Positions 36,362 through 45,129 of a stretch of 64,000 nucleotides of DNA are shown in pieces. Both the position numbers and the translations under genes were made by a program. Numbering within the stretch: position 1 is the stretch's first letter; the number at the start of each line of letters is the position of its first letter. The notes under the pieces are model-generated. The model had not been told where the DNA came from, did not search any database, and saw only the letters and a program-made list of their open reading frames with translations. This DNA is from Methanopyrus sp. SNP6. GTDB lineage: Archaea; JAADCQ01; Methanopyri; Methanopyrales; Methanopyraceae. The stretch covers positions 137,456 through 201,455 of the forward strand of contig NZ_CP019436.1 of assembly GCF_002201895.1 (NCBI RefSeq), in the 5' to 3' direction.

Positions 36362-37714
36362 TCAGCCGGTCCGTCCCATGAGTGCTATGAAGAATCCACA
36401 GGTCTCATATCGATGCGGGAACAGTCGGCACGCTTCGGGCATGTCGAATCCTGGGTCACCGACCTCGACTTCCAGCAGCTCGAACTCTGGGTGCTCGTCC
36501 AAGAACCTCCGGACTACCTCTTCGTTCTCCTCGGGGAACATTGAGCAGGTGGAATAAAGAAGTCGACCTCCGGGTTTGACCATTTCGGCGCCCGCTTTCA
36601 GGAGCTCGTACTGGAACTTAGGCAGTCGTTCCAGCTCATCCGAGGTGATCCTCCACCGACGCTCGGGATTCTTTGGAATAGTACCGTCGGCGGAGCAAGG
36701 TGGGTCGACTAATACGGCATCGGCGAACTCACGACCCAGCTTCTCTGGCGCTTCACGTCCGTCCATCAAGTGTGTTTCAATGCAGTCTAGGACACCCATC
36801 CGTTCTGCGATCTCCCGAAGACGTTCCATCCGAACCTCATCCACGTCGATCGCCACGACCTTACCCTCTCCTCCCATCAGCTGCGCCATGTGAGTGGTCT
36901 TACCGCCCGGAGCCGCACAAAGGTCGACGATTACCTCCCCGGGCTTCGGATTGAGAACCGCCGATGCGAGCGCCGCGGCCTCGTCCTGGATCACGAAAAG
37001 ACCTTCTTCCCATTCCGGCATCTCTCCGATGGGGAGTCCTTCAGGGATCTTCAGTATCTCATCCAAGAAGCGTCCCGGCTCGACCGTCACCCGATACTTC
37101 TTCTGTAACCGATCCGCCAGCTCTTTGGGGTCCACCTTGAGGGTGTTCACGCGGATGGTCAGCGGCGGCCTCCGGTTGTTGGCTTCCAATAGGGCGATCA
37201 CCTCGTCGTGGTTGCCGAACATCTCCATCCATCGCTCGATCAACCATCGCGGATGGTAGTATTCCCACTTCAACCTGTCGAGTTCATCCTCCGGCTCGGG
37301 AGGTTCGTAGTCCATTAAATCCAGCGTGAACGCTTTCACGATCGCCGCTGCCCCGGGATTAGCTAGCTTCCGGACCAGCCCGTGTAGTACGTCGGCTACC
37401 TCCTCGGGGTCGCCGTCTTCGAACACGACCTCGTTCACGGCGATCCGTGCCGCGTTCCTTACCCACGTGTCGAGCTCGGTCACGTCATCCGTGATCTCCA
37501 GGACGTCCTCTATCACCTCGTCCAAGAGTCCACGTTTCTGTAACACACTGTACAGCATCCCGGCGGACACGGATCTGGCCTCTCGAGAGGGATTCACCTC
37601 CTTCATTACCAGGCGTCTGGCGTACTGCGTGGGTTTAACCCTCTCCGCTTTCACCAACGTACGGAGCACTATTTCCATAGCCTCTTCGTAGGTCTTAGCG
37701 TTCCGGGACGTCAC
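36362..37714 (-). CDS. NOL1/NOP2/Sun-family RNA m5C methyltransferase
   Basis: A 450-residue enzyme with an N-terminal helical, NusB-like region (residues ~1-150) and a C-terminal AdoMet-dependent domain. AdoMet binding is [14 protein letters not shown]. The two catalytic cysteines are in [10 protein letters not shown] and [13 protein letters not shown], as in RsmB/NSUN. It methylates cytosine C5 in rRNA or tRNA; the target cannot be read from sequence. It overlaps moaA by 20 bases. Confidence 0.9.
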   Translation of the reverse strand: MTSRNAKTYEEAMEIVLRTLVKAERVKPTQYARRLVMKEVNPSREARSVSAGMLYSVLQKRGLLDEVIEDVLEITDDVTELDTWVRNAARIAVNEVVFEDGDPEEVADVLHGLVRKLANPGAAAIVKAFTLDLMDYEPPEPEDELDRLKWEYYHPRWLIERWMEMFGNHDEVIALLEANNRRPPLTIRVNTLKVDPKELADRLQKKYRVTVEPGRFLDEILKIPEGLPIGEMPEWEEGLFVIQDEAAALASAVLNPKPGEVIVDLCAAPGGKTTHMAQLMGGEGKVVAIDVDEVRMERLREIAERMGVLDCIETHLMDGREAPEKLGREFADAVLVDPPCSADGTIPKNPERRWRITSDELERLPKFQYELLKAGAEMVKPGGRLLYSTCSMFPEENEEVVRRFLDEHPEFELLEVEVGDPGFDMPEACRLFPHRYETCGFFIALMGRTG

Positions 37715-38633
37715 CGTGCATCATCCCCGTCACCGACGCTCCCTGATGCAGTTCGAACGTGTCGTTCCGGGTTCGAACGTATCCCTTCAGCGTGCGAACG
37801 AGTTCTTCGAAGTCGTTCCGAGGAAGCGACTTGGGAGGTGCCATCAGGCACCCCTTGTACTTTCCATCGTGGGTTAAACGGATACGAGTGCAGGCTTCGC
37901 ACATGACCCCGTCCATGGGTTTGACGACTTCGACGGACATACCGTTGTTAAGCCGGTATATCTCGCGGTTATGGAACGTGCGAACTCGCTCCAGCTCCGG
38001 TTCATACTCACCGAGCGCTTTCAGACCGTCTTCGGCACGTGCGGGCTTAAATCCTGGTATCGAACCCATCGGCTCGATCAACTGCAGCTTCAGACCCTCT
38101 AAGTCGGACAGCTCCTCCACGAGCGTCGGCAGCGTCTTCACGGTATCCGAGACCAGTACGACGTTTACCTTAACTGGGGTCAATCCCTCAGACACTGCCG
38201 CTTCTATCCCTCTGATGACGTAGTCAGGAGAGAAACGAGACCGGGTGAGCTTACGGTACAGTTTCCGATTTACCGTGTCGAGACTCACGTTCACGCGGTC
38301 CAGTCCGGCCTCAGCTAGGTCACCCGAGTACCTCGCGAGCAGTACACCGTTCGTGACAAGGGAAGTTTCCTCGAACCCCTTGGCGTTTTCGATTATTTCG
38401 ACCAGGTCTTCTCGAAGCAACGGTTCGCCACCTGTGATCTTGACCTTCCTAATGCCGATTTCAGCACAGGCTCGGAGCAGTCGGCACCATTCGGCGGCGC
38501 TCAGTTCGGATCTCCCAGGCTGTTCCCCTTCCCTGTGGCAGTACACGCAGGCCATGTTGCATCGCATCGTTACGGATATCCTAACGCTTCGAACCTCACG
38601 ACCTAGCGCGTCGCGCAAGCGAGGGGACCCCAC
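37695..38633 (-). CDS. moaA: GTP 3',8-cyclase (MoaA), molybdopterin synthesis
   Basis: A 312-residue radical-SAM enzyme. The first cluster is CNMACVYCHREG near residue 25, with GGEPLLRED following. The C-terminal cluster ligands MCEACTRIRLTHDGKYKGC are present. It makes the first pterin intermediate for the W/Mo cofactor used by Fwd. It supports the cofactor theme of modABC-moeA 20 kb away. Start GTG 38633. Confidence 0.92.
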   Translation of the reverse strand: MGSPRLRDALGREVRSVRISVTMRCNMACVYCHREGEQPGRSELSAAEWCRLLRACAEIGIRKVKITGGEPLLREDLVEIIENAKGFEETSLVTNGVLLARYSGDLAEAGLDRVNVSLDTVNRKLYRKLTRSRFSPDYVIRGIEAAVSEGLTPVKVNVVLVSDTVKTLPTLVEELSDLEGLKLQLIEPMGSIPGFKPARAEDGLKALGEYEPELERVRTFHNREIYRLNNGMSVEVVKPMDGVMCEACTRIRLTHDGKYKGCLMAPPKSLPRNDFEELVRTLKGYVRTRNDTFELHQGASVTGMMHGDVPER

Positions 38634-38648
38634 AGAAAAATAATGCGG

Positions 38649-39893
38649 TTAAGCGGGTAAGAGGGCGTATATGTTGCAGAATATGATCCCGCCGATCTTC
38701 GGCTTCCCCTTGAAACCTATTTCGATAAGTATCGGATACGGCTTCGTGTTGTAGACTACTACCCCTTCAGTAGGATGAAAACCGTACTCCATTGGGTGCA
38801 CGCCCATGTCGATTCCCTTAGGTTTCGGGAGTCCTGCATCCAAGCATGCGTCCCTGAGCGCTCGGGCCGGTGGACAGCATCCGTGTGCGGCTTTCTCGTA
38901 CCCTGGGACCTCGAACACGTCGAAGTACTGGCGCCTCCCGTGCGTCCAGGAATGTGGTGGTACGATCACTCCGTTCCATCCTCGGCACATCCTCGCGGCG
39001 TTGACCACCCTGAGATCGTCTAGGTGGCCGACACCCTCCATCGTTGTCTCGGCGTGTCCGATCAACTTCTTCCGGTACTTGCCAATCCACACGACCACAG
39101 CGGAATAGTCGGCCATCTCTACCATCCGTCGGTACGCCGCCTCACCGAACACCTTCTTGACCTCGTTCTCATCCATCGGTCGGCGGCCGTCCGTGAACTT
39201 CAGCTCGTAAACCAGCGCCGCGCGCTCCCCGATGTCAGCTTTCTTCAAGTATTTCAGTTTCTCCCAACCGTACTTCTTGGCCGCCTCCTCGAACGTCATG
39301 CGTTTGCCCTCGACCTCGATCTCGTCGCTCCCGACCTTCACGGCCACGACCTTCGGGACCTTCCGTCCCCAGACTACCAAGCCCGGTTTCTTCACGTACA
39401 GATGGCTGCCCCTTATCAGGACGACACCAGGTCCCTGGTAGTCAGCTACGATCCATCCGTGTTCTACCTTGTAATCCCCGCGCACCCACCGTTCTGCCGG
39501 CGATGGGACTACGCCGAAGAACACTGCCGACAGACTTGCGACAGCACCGTACTCCTCGATCGCCTTGCAGGCGATGAACGGGTGCGCCCACACGCTGTAC
39601 CACGGCAGGGAATACGCAGACATTATCTTGTGTCCTCCCCAAACTGTGTCGCCGTTCTTCACCGGATAGCTGGGCTCCGACGGAGAGAAGGTCAAGTACA
39701 GGTGACCGGTCGCCTGACCCGCCGCGATCACTAGTGCCAGTGCGACCAACCCCCCTTTGACTGGACCCAGCTCGCGTATACGCTGTGGGAACTCCCGGAC
39801 CAGTCGCTGGACTCTTTCGGTTAGCTTCTCCTCTTTCTTCTTCTCCTTCTTTCTCTCCTCTCTCTCCTTCTTCTCCCTGGATTCACTCCTCAC
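38649..39893 (-). CDS. Membrane-anchored exported protein with VanW-like C-terminal domain
   Basis: A 414-residue protein. A highly charged cytoplasmic N-terminus (KKEREERKKEKKKEEK) leads to one membrane span (VKGGLVALALVIAAGQATG), then a ~340-residue ectodomain. Its last ~80 residues (AHGCCPPARALRDACLDAGL, EGVVVYNTKPYPILIEIGF) resemble a VanW domain with its GxCQxS-like Cys region and FxNxxxxPixI strand. VanW is linked to cell-wall biology in bacteria; here the wall would be pseudomurein. The VanW call is tentative. The GTG start follows AAGGA by 7 bases. Confidence 0.55.
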   Translation of the reverse strand: MRSESREKKEREERKKEKKKEEKLTERVQRLVREFPQRIRELGPVKGGLVALALVIAAGQATGHLYLTFSPSEPSYPVKNGDTVWGGHKIMSAYSLPWYSVWAHPFIACKAIEEYGAVASLSAVFFGVVPSPAERWVRGDYKVEHGWIVADYQGPGVVLIRGSHLYVKKPGLVVWGRKVPKVVAVKVGSDEIEVEGKRMTFEEAAKKYGWEKLKYLKKADIGERAALVYELKFTDGRRPMDENEVKKVFGEAAYRRMVEMADYSAVVVWIGKYRKKLIGHAETTMEGVGHLDDLRVVNAARMCRGWNGVIVPPHSWTHGRRQYFDVFEVPGYEKAAHGCCPPARALRDACLDAGLPKPKGIDMGVHPMEYGFHPTEGVVVYNTKPYPILIEIGFKGKPKIGGIIFCNIYALLPA

Positions 39894-39988
39894 CGTATCG
39901 TCCTTCCGCTCCTCGTCCGAACGTTCCTCTTTGCGGCTCTTACCCTTCAGTTAAACACCCCCGAGCGGCTTGATTGAGGCGATAGTTA

Positions 39989-39997
39989 TTTATATTA
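39989..39997 (+). promoter_or_regulatory. TATA box of tRNA-Tyr
   Basis: TTTATATTA in an AT-rich patch about 33-41 bases upstream of the mature tRNA. Confidence 0.6.
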
Positions 39998-40029
39998 TCG
40001 GTCAGTGTCCCGGCACGGAGGATGGGGGT

Positions 40030-40107
40030 CCGGCCGCAGCTCAGTCTGGCTAGAGCGCGGGACTGTAGATCCCGTGGTCCCGGGTTCAAATCCCGGCGGC
40101 CGGACCA
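40030..40107 (+). tRNA. tRNA-Tyr (GTA anticodon), C8-type
   Basis: The acceptor stem is CCGGCCG with CGGCCGG, beginning with the archaeal C1-G72 pair typical of tRNA-Tyr. The discriminator is A and CCA is encoded. The anticodon loop CTGTAGA gives GTA. The T-arm is CCGGG-TTCAAAT-CCCGG. Position 8 is C (base 40037), so the transcript needs C8-to-U8 editing as in M. kandleri. Confidence 0.95.
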
Positions 40108-40297
40108 AGCCAGGAATCGTTATGAAATCCATAACGAGCCCAGGTCGTGGGACGGAGAATTCGATGTCTATCCACAATACCACAACTCAGGTACCAAAGT
40201 CCATGACGACATGCGGTACTACGGTGGGGGCGAGTTCGACCACTTTCGCTGAGTTTTTAGGAAGGTGTTTGAGACGACTCGTAGCGGGGGGTAAGTC
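40108..40297 (+). other. Region after tRNA-Tyr with a possible gene remnant
   Basis: No complete gene is evident. From about 40115 to 40252 one frame reads as protein-like, aromatic-rich sequence (SWDGEFDVYPQYHNSG, DMRYYGGGEFDHFR) but has no start codon before the tRNA. Another frame holds a 45-codon ORF (40164-40301). Either may be a remnant of a gene inserted next to the tRNA. Confidence 0.35.
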
Positions 40298-40990
40298 ATG
40301 AGGGTAACGTGGTTGGGTCATGCGGCGTTCGAAGTGGAAATCGACGGAGTCAACGTGCTCATCGACCCGTTCTTAAGCGGGAATCCGAAGGCGGCCAAGT
40401 CGCCGGACGAGGTGGATCCGGACCTCGTCCTCGTGACTCACGGTCACGGCGATCATCTGGGCGACGCCGTCGAGATCTGCAAGCGCACTGGGGCTACGTT
40501 GGTCGGAATCTACGAGATCGCCGTGTACGCCAAGGGACAGGGCGTCGAGAACGTGGAGGAGATGAACATCGGCGGCACCATCGAGGTAGAGGGACTGAGG
40601 ATCATCCAGGTACCAGCGTGGCACTCCTCGGAGATCGTAGAAGACGGTGAGATAGTCGCCGGCGGCACCCCAGTGGGTTACGTAGTGTCCGGTGAGGAGG
40701 GATCCGTTTATCACGCGGGCGATACCGGTCTGTCCATGGACATGAAGCTCATCGGTGAGCTCTACGAGCCAGAGGTGGCGCTGCTACCGATAGGCAGCAG
40801 GTTCACCATGGGACCCAAGGAGGCTGCTAAAGCCGTGGAACTGATCGAGCCGGAGGTGGCGATACCGATGCACTACGGGACCTTCCCACCGATCGATCAG
40901 GATCCTGAGGAATTCAAACGGGAGGTGAAGGAACTCGGACTGGACGTGGAAGTCGTGATCCTGGAGCCTGGAGAGTCGTACGAAAGGTAG
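40298..40990 (+). CDS. Metal-dependent hydrolase, UPF0173 metallo-beta-lactamase family
   Basis: A 230-residue hydrolase. Metal ligands are in THGHGDHLGD and PAWHSS, with Asp in YHAGDTGL and His in IPMHYGTFPP. This is the UPF0173/UlaG-like branch of the metallo-beta-lactamase fold; the substrate is unknown. ATG 40298 follows GGGGGGTAAG. Confidence 0.88.
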   Translation: MRVTWLGHAAFEVEIDGVNVLIDPFLSGNPKAAKSPDEVDPDLVLVTHGHGDHLGDAVEICKRTGATLVGIYEIAVYAKGQGVENVEEMNIGGTIEVEGLRIIQVPAWHSSEIVEDGEIVAGGTPVGYVVSGEEGSVYHAGDTGLSMDMKLIGELYEPEVALLPIGSRFTMGPKEAAKAVELIEPEVAIPMHYGTFPPIDQDPEEFKREVKELGLDVEVVILEPGESYER

Positions 40991-41047
40991 GGATGACGAG
41001 CACCTTTCCGACCGAGTGGTGAGGACCGCCGTCGGGCCCGACCTCCC

Positions 41048-41797
41048 TCATTCTACTTTCACGATTTCACGGTTGATCATCTCGACGAACCGCGCCGCCA
41101 CGAACCCCATCACACACGCTGCGATCACCACGCCCAGGAACCCGATACCGAGGTACGGTAGGAGTAACGATGACACCAAACCCGCCAGAACGAGGAGGGC
41201 CAGAGAAACTGCCACGGGTACCGAGACCCTCTTCGGGCGATCGAGCGCGTCGTCGGCCAGTCCCAGGAGGCCTACACGCCATGGCAGTAGGCATCCGGCT
41301 GCCCCTGAAACCGCGATGGCTGGAGGAAGGAGTTTCACGACACGCTCAGGATACGCGAGCGCTTCTATTCCGAGCAGAGTCACCGAAGCCGATCCACAGA
41401 GAACACACAACTTCGTTATTCTGCGGATCACCTCGGGCTCCGGTCGAACGTCGTCTATGGTGGTCACACGCAGGGCCCCTCTTAGTGCCCAATTGAGCTT
41501 GTGGCGGATCTTCGGGTCCTCGATGTCCTTCACGATTCTATCTATAAGGTTCCGCTCCATGTCTTTTGCCACACTTTCGTCCCCTCGGATCAGTATCCAC
41601 AACCTGTCGATACGACGGAAGATCCCTACGGATCGCCTGTAACCGTACGCCCGGATCTCTTTTATCTCGGCGTCCTCCGGTACGGCCGCGCTCAGCTCTT
41701 CCTCCAACTTGCCGAGTTCGGGCCCATGCTCCGATAGTTCGGTCTTGATCGCTCGCCAAACTCTCCGAGCTCCTTCTGACGGGCTCACGCGCAACAT
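41048..41797 (-). CDS. Membrane protein of unknown function, coupled to hypE
   Basis: A 249-residue protein. The N-terminal ~120 residues are soluble and charged (SEGARRVWRAIKTELSEHGP, then IDRLWILIRGDE). The C-terminal half has about four membrane spans, ending in VEMINREIVKVE. ATG 41797 overlaps the hypE stop (TGATG), so it is co-translated with hypE. I do not recognise the family. Confidence 0.65.
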   Translation of the reverse strand: MLRVSPSEGARRVWRAIKTELSEHGPELGKLEEELSAAVPEDAEIKEIRAYGYRRSVGIFRRIDRLWILIRGDESVAKDMERNLIDRIVKDIEDPKIRHKLNWALRGALRVTTIDDVRPEPEVIRRITKLCVLCGSASVTLLGIEALAYPERVVKLLPPAIAVSGAAGCLLPWRVGLLGLADDALDRPKRVSVPVAVSLALLVLAGLVSSLLLPYLGIGFLGVVIAACVMGFVAARFVEMINREIVKVE

Positions 41798-42795
41798 CAG
41801 CACACCCGTGGTACCGGGTCTCCAACGGGCTTTTCCACTATTCTCCGACCACCGACTTCGGTTTCCATCTCGACGCGCGGTGTGCCCTCTTCCACGATTC
41901 CTATCACCTCGGCGTTTTTGCCGACCTCGGTAGAGCGGATCGCGTCGAGCACGTCATCGACAGTATCCGGACGGACTCCCATAACGACTTTGCCCTCGTT
42001 CGCCACTTCCAGGGGGTTGACACCCAGCATCTCCGAAAGCACTCGGACCTCCTCCCGAATTGGAATCCGCTCCTCCTCGATCACGATCCGTACACCCGAC
42101 TTCTCCGCCATCTCGTTCAGTGCCCCGGCGAGGCCTCCCCGGGTGGGATCCTTCATCGAAGTGACACCACCGACTTCGAGCGCTGCGTTGACGGCTTCCC
42201 ATACCGGGGCCACGTCGGACTCGAGATCAGTCTCCAATCCCTGCTGAGCCGCCAGAATCGCCATCCCGTGGTCTCCCACCGTACCCGTGACAATGATCTT
42301 ATCACCGGGCCTGAGACCACGGTCTCGGACAAGCTCGACGATCTCACCCACACCGGTCATGGTGACGACGATATCGACGCCACCAGTGTTTCCGACCTTA
42401 GTGTCGCCGGTGATCAGATGAGCGTCCAACTCGCTCAGTACCTCGTCGATCGAACGGTATACGAGCTTCAAGTCATCGATAGGGAACCCCTCGCGCACGA
42501 CGATGGAGCACGCGAAGGCTACGGGCTTCGCACCCATAACGGCGAGATCGTTGGCCGTACCCGCGGCCGCGAGCTTACCCACATCTCCCCCGGGGAAAAA
42601 CGGTGGGTCCACGATATGCGCATCGGTTGTCATCACCATCTCACCGTCGACGGAAGGGAACGTCGCTCCATCGTCGAGGTCATCCAGCGTAACCGACCCT
42701 TCGCCACGCATCGTCAGGTTAGGCAGCAGCTCCTCCTTGATCAGGGACTCCATGAGTTCCCCGCCGGCTCCGTGTTCGCGGCGTACTTTACTCAA
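41797..42795 (-). CDS. hypE: Hydrogenase maturation protein HypE
   Basis: A 332-residue AIR-synthase-fold enzyme that dehydrates the carbamoyl group on its C-terminal cysteine to make the cyanide ligand of NiFe hydrogenases. The C-terminus PRVC carries that cysteine. The ATP-binding MTTDAHIVDPPFFPGGDVGK and the glycine-rich DPTRGGLAGALNEMA are present. The TTG start is at 42795. Needed for the hydrogenases of a hydrogenotrophic methanogen. Confidence 0.95.
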   Translation of the reverse strand: MSKVRREHGAGGELMESLIKEELLPNLTMRGEGSVTLDDLDDGATFPSVDGEMVMTTDAHIVDPPFFPGGDVGKLAAAGTANDLAVMGAKPVAFACSIVVREGFPIDDLKLVYRSIDEVLSELDAHLITGDTKVGNTGGVDIVVTMTGVGEIVELVRDRGLRPGDKIIVTGTVGDHGMAILAAQQGLETDLESDVAPVWEAVNAALEVGGVTSMKDPTRGGLAGALNEMAEKSGVRIVIEEERIPIREEVRVLSEMLGVNPLEVANEGKVVMGVRPDTVDDVLDAIRSTEVGKNAEVIGIVEEGTPRVEMETEVGGRRIVEKPVGDPVPRVC

Positions 42796-42857
42796 GCCAG
42801 TGTTTCCCCCGCCAGCTTTTTACGGCCGGGTAGATCGGCCGACCTGGGGGGTTCAGT

Positions 42858-43262
42858 TTGGGCGTATGGCACGGACGCTCACTACGTAAGCCGACCGGAG
42901 GAAGGATTCGGCCACACCGGAAGAAGCGGAAGTTCGAAATGGGTAATCCTCCCACGGAGACGCTGGTAGGGGAAGAGAGGAAACTCAAGGAGCGACGCGG
43001 CATGGGTGGCAACGTCAAGAAGGGTCTCAAGTTCGCGACGCACGCCAACGTAGCCGACCCGGAAACGGGTGAGGTGAAGTGCGTGAGGATCGAGGAAGTC
43101 GTCGAGAACCCAGCGTCCCAGTACTACGAGCGTCACGGGGTGATCACTAAGGGAGCGATCATTAGGACTGAGATCGGGCTCGCGAAAGTCACGAATCGAC
43201 CAGGTCAGGAACCCGTTGTTAACGCTGTCCTCATCAAGGAGGAAGAGGAGAAAGAAGGTTAA
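42858..43262 (+). CDS. rps8e: Ribosomal protein eS8
   Basis: A 134-residue small-subunit protein. The N-terminus ([20 protein letters not shown], then [14 protein letters not shown]) is the archaeal/eukaryotic S8e signature, and the C-terminal [20 protein letters not shown] also fits. TTG 42858 is the start. Its 3' end overlaps hypB convergently by 4 bases. Confidence 0.95.
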   Translation: MGVWHGRSLRKPTGGRIRPHRKKRKFEMGNPPTETLVGEERKLKERRGMGGNVKKGLKFATHANVADPETGEVKCVRIEEVVENPASQYYERHGVITKGAIIRTEIGLAKVTNRPGQEPVVNAVLIKEEEEKEG

Positions 43263-43915
43263 GGGAGCAGTCTCTCGGCGAGTTCCGCCATCCCTTCTCC
43301 CGTCTTGATGCTCGTGAGGTATACCTCGAGGTCCGGATTTATCTCCTTAGCCGTACTGACCATTGTCTCCGGAGAGACACCGCAGGCATCAGCCAGATCG
43401 ATCTTATTAACGACCAACACGTCACCCCTCCGGATCATCATCGGATGCTTACCGATGACGTCCTCACCCTCCGTTGCCGAGACTACGATAACGCGCAGGT
43501 GGGCGCCAATGGGGAAATCGGCTGGGCACACGAGGTTTCCCACGTTTTCTATGAACAACACGTCCACCTCGTCCAGGTCCGTCAGTTCCTCGAGATGTTC
43601 TAAACCGTGTTGTACCATATGAGCATCGAGGTGACACTCACGACCCGTGTTGAGACCTACCGTCGGTACCCCTAGGTCCTTGAACCTGCTCTCGTCGTAC
43701 TCGCTCACCACGTCTCCTGCGATAACTGCGAAGGAGTACTCGTCCCCGTACTCCTTCACGATCCACTCGATGAGCGAGGTCTTTCCGGAACCGATAGATC
43801 CAAGCACCTCCACTGCCCGGACGTTATGCTCGTCCAGTGTTTCCCGAACCTCGCGGGCCAAATTACGGTTGACTTCGAGCAGATCTTCGGAGACGTCGAC
43901 TTCAACCTTGTGCAT
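43259..43915 (-). CDS. hypB: Hydrogenase/urease nickel-insertion GTPase HypB
   Basis: A 218-residue SIMIBI GTPase. Walker A is [12 protein letters not shown], metal-binding Cys/His lie in [11 protein letters not shown] and [11 protein letters not shown], and NKID is present. It lacks the His-rich N-terminus of bacterial HypB. GTP hydrolysis drives nickel delivery with HypA. ATG 43915 overlaps the hypA end by 14 bases; the longer upstream frame is hypA shadow. Confidence 0.94.
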   Translation of the reverse strand: MHKVEVDVSEDLLEVNRNLAREVRETLDEHNVRAVEVLGSIGSGKTSLIEWIVKEYGDEYSFAVIAGDVVSEYDESRFKDLGVPTVGLNTGRECHLDAHMVQHGLEHLEELTDLDEVDVLFIENVGNLVCPADFPIGAHLRVIVVSATEGEDVIGKHPMMIRRGDVLVVNKIDLADACGVSPETMVSTAKEINPDLEVYLTSIKTGEGMAELAERLLP

Positions 43916-44330
43916 GCTGCTCACCCGGCACCTCAAGCCGTACGGACTCGATCGAGCAAGCATCCCCACCGTCCAGCTCCACCGCTCGGGAGCCACATTT
44001 CGGGCATTTAAGGTCCAGCAGTTCGGTTAACTCGGACGTACCGAACGCGGTATGCAGCGAAGGATCCTTTAGACTTTCGTCCTCCGGGCGCCATTTGTGC
44101 CCGCATTCCACACACTTGAAGTACCCACGTTCGATCTCGATCTCGAACTTTGCCCCCTCTACGGGCGTTCCTTCCGCGAGCACTTCCAGGCAGAACCGCA
44201 GTTGCTCCGGATTCAGTAGCGTGAACTCGCCTATCCGGAGTCGAACCGAGAGCACCCTTTCGGCACCTCGCTTTCGCGCGACGTCCAACACGGTTTCGAG
44301 TACTGACTGAGCCACGCTCAGCTCGTGCAA
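43902..44330 (-). CDS. hypA: Hydrogenase nickel-insertion protein HypA
   Basis: A 142-residue protein with N-terminal (M)HELSVAQSVLETVL, whose His binds nickel, and a zinc site made of CVECGHKW and CPKCGS. The insertion PEDESLKDPSLHTAFG between the CxxC pairs is characteristic of archaeal HypA. TTG 44330 is the start. It lies directly upstream of hypB in one operon. Confidence 0.92.
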   Translation of the reverse strand: MHELSVAQSVLETVLDVARKRGAERVLSVRLRIGEFTLLNPEQLRFCLEVLAEGTPVEGAKFEIEIERGYFKCVECGHKWRPEDESLKDPSLHTAFGTSELTELLDLKCPKCGSRAVELDGGDACSIESVRLEVPGEQHAQG

Positions 44331-44388
44331 GATGACCTCACCCTCGGAACTTAAAGCACGATCATGTCCGTGGTCTGGGGGATGAGGA

Positions 44389-45129
44389 GTGGCCGGTAAG
44401 CTCGTGCTCGTAGGAGCTGGACCCGGAGATCCGGAGCTGCTCACCTTTAAGGCGGCTCGGGCCATCTCGAGAGGTGATGTGATACTCAAGGACCGGCTGG
44501 TACCGGATGAGATAATCGAGGAACATGCGTCGGAGGACGCCGAAATCATAGACGTAGGGAAGAAACCTGGGGGCGAAGGGTGGACACAGGAGGAGATCAA
44601 CGAGCTCATAGTTCGGGAGGGGACCAAGGGAAAGACCGTTGTTCGCGTGAAGAGCGGAGATCCGTTGATATTCGGTCGTGGGGCGGAGGAGATAGAGGTG
44701 GCATTGAAACACGGAATGGATGTCGAGGTCGTGCCTGGGGTAACCTCGGCCATCGGCGTACCGACGTCCCTGGGACTCCCTCTCACTCATCGAAAGTGTG
44801 CTTCAAGCTTCGTCGTCGCCACGGGACACGAGGATCCTTCGAAACCCGAAAACCGCGTCGATTTCGGCGCTTTGGCCGAGGCCGCGGACACCCTGGTGGT
44901 GCTGATGGGGGCCCGACGTCTTCGGGAAATAGCCCGAGAGATCCTGGAAAGGCGGGGGAACGAGTCCGTCGCTATACTGGAGCGAGGGACCACCGAGCAA
45001 GAGCGTGTCAAGGTAGGGACGCTGGAGGATGCAGCTGAAGGTAGGATGAAAGCCCGTCCCCCCGCCGTTGTCGTGGTGGGAGAGGTCGTAGAGTGGTGGA
45101 AGGAGATACTGGGTAGGGAGACGCGTTGA
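44389..45129 (+). CDS. cobA: Uroporphyrinogen-III C-methyltransferase
   Basis: A 246-residue SUMT that makes precorrin-2, entry to corrinoid, siroheme and F430. The N-terminal LVGAGPGDPELLTFKAARAI and the VVRVKSGDPLIFGRGAEE motif bind AdoMet; PGVTSAIGVPTSLGLPLTHR is also conserved. GTG 44389 is the start. The stop overlaps the channel-like gene (TTGA). Confidence 0.95.
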   Translation: MAGKLVLVGAGPGDPELLTFKAARAISRGDVILKDRLVPDEIIEEHASEDAEIIDVGKKPGGEGWTQEEINELIVREGTKGKTVVRVKSGDPLIFGRGAEEIEVALKHGMDVEVVPGVTSAIGVPTSLGLPLTHRKCASSFVVATGHEDPSKPENRVDFGALAEAADTLVVLMGARRLREIAREILERRGNESVAILERGTTEQERVKVGTLEDAAEGRMKARPPAVVVVGEVVEWWKEILGRETR

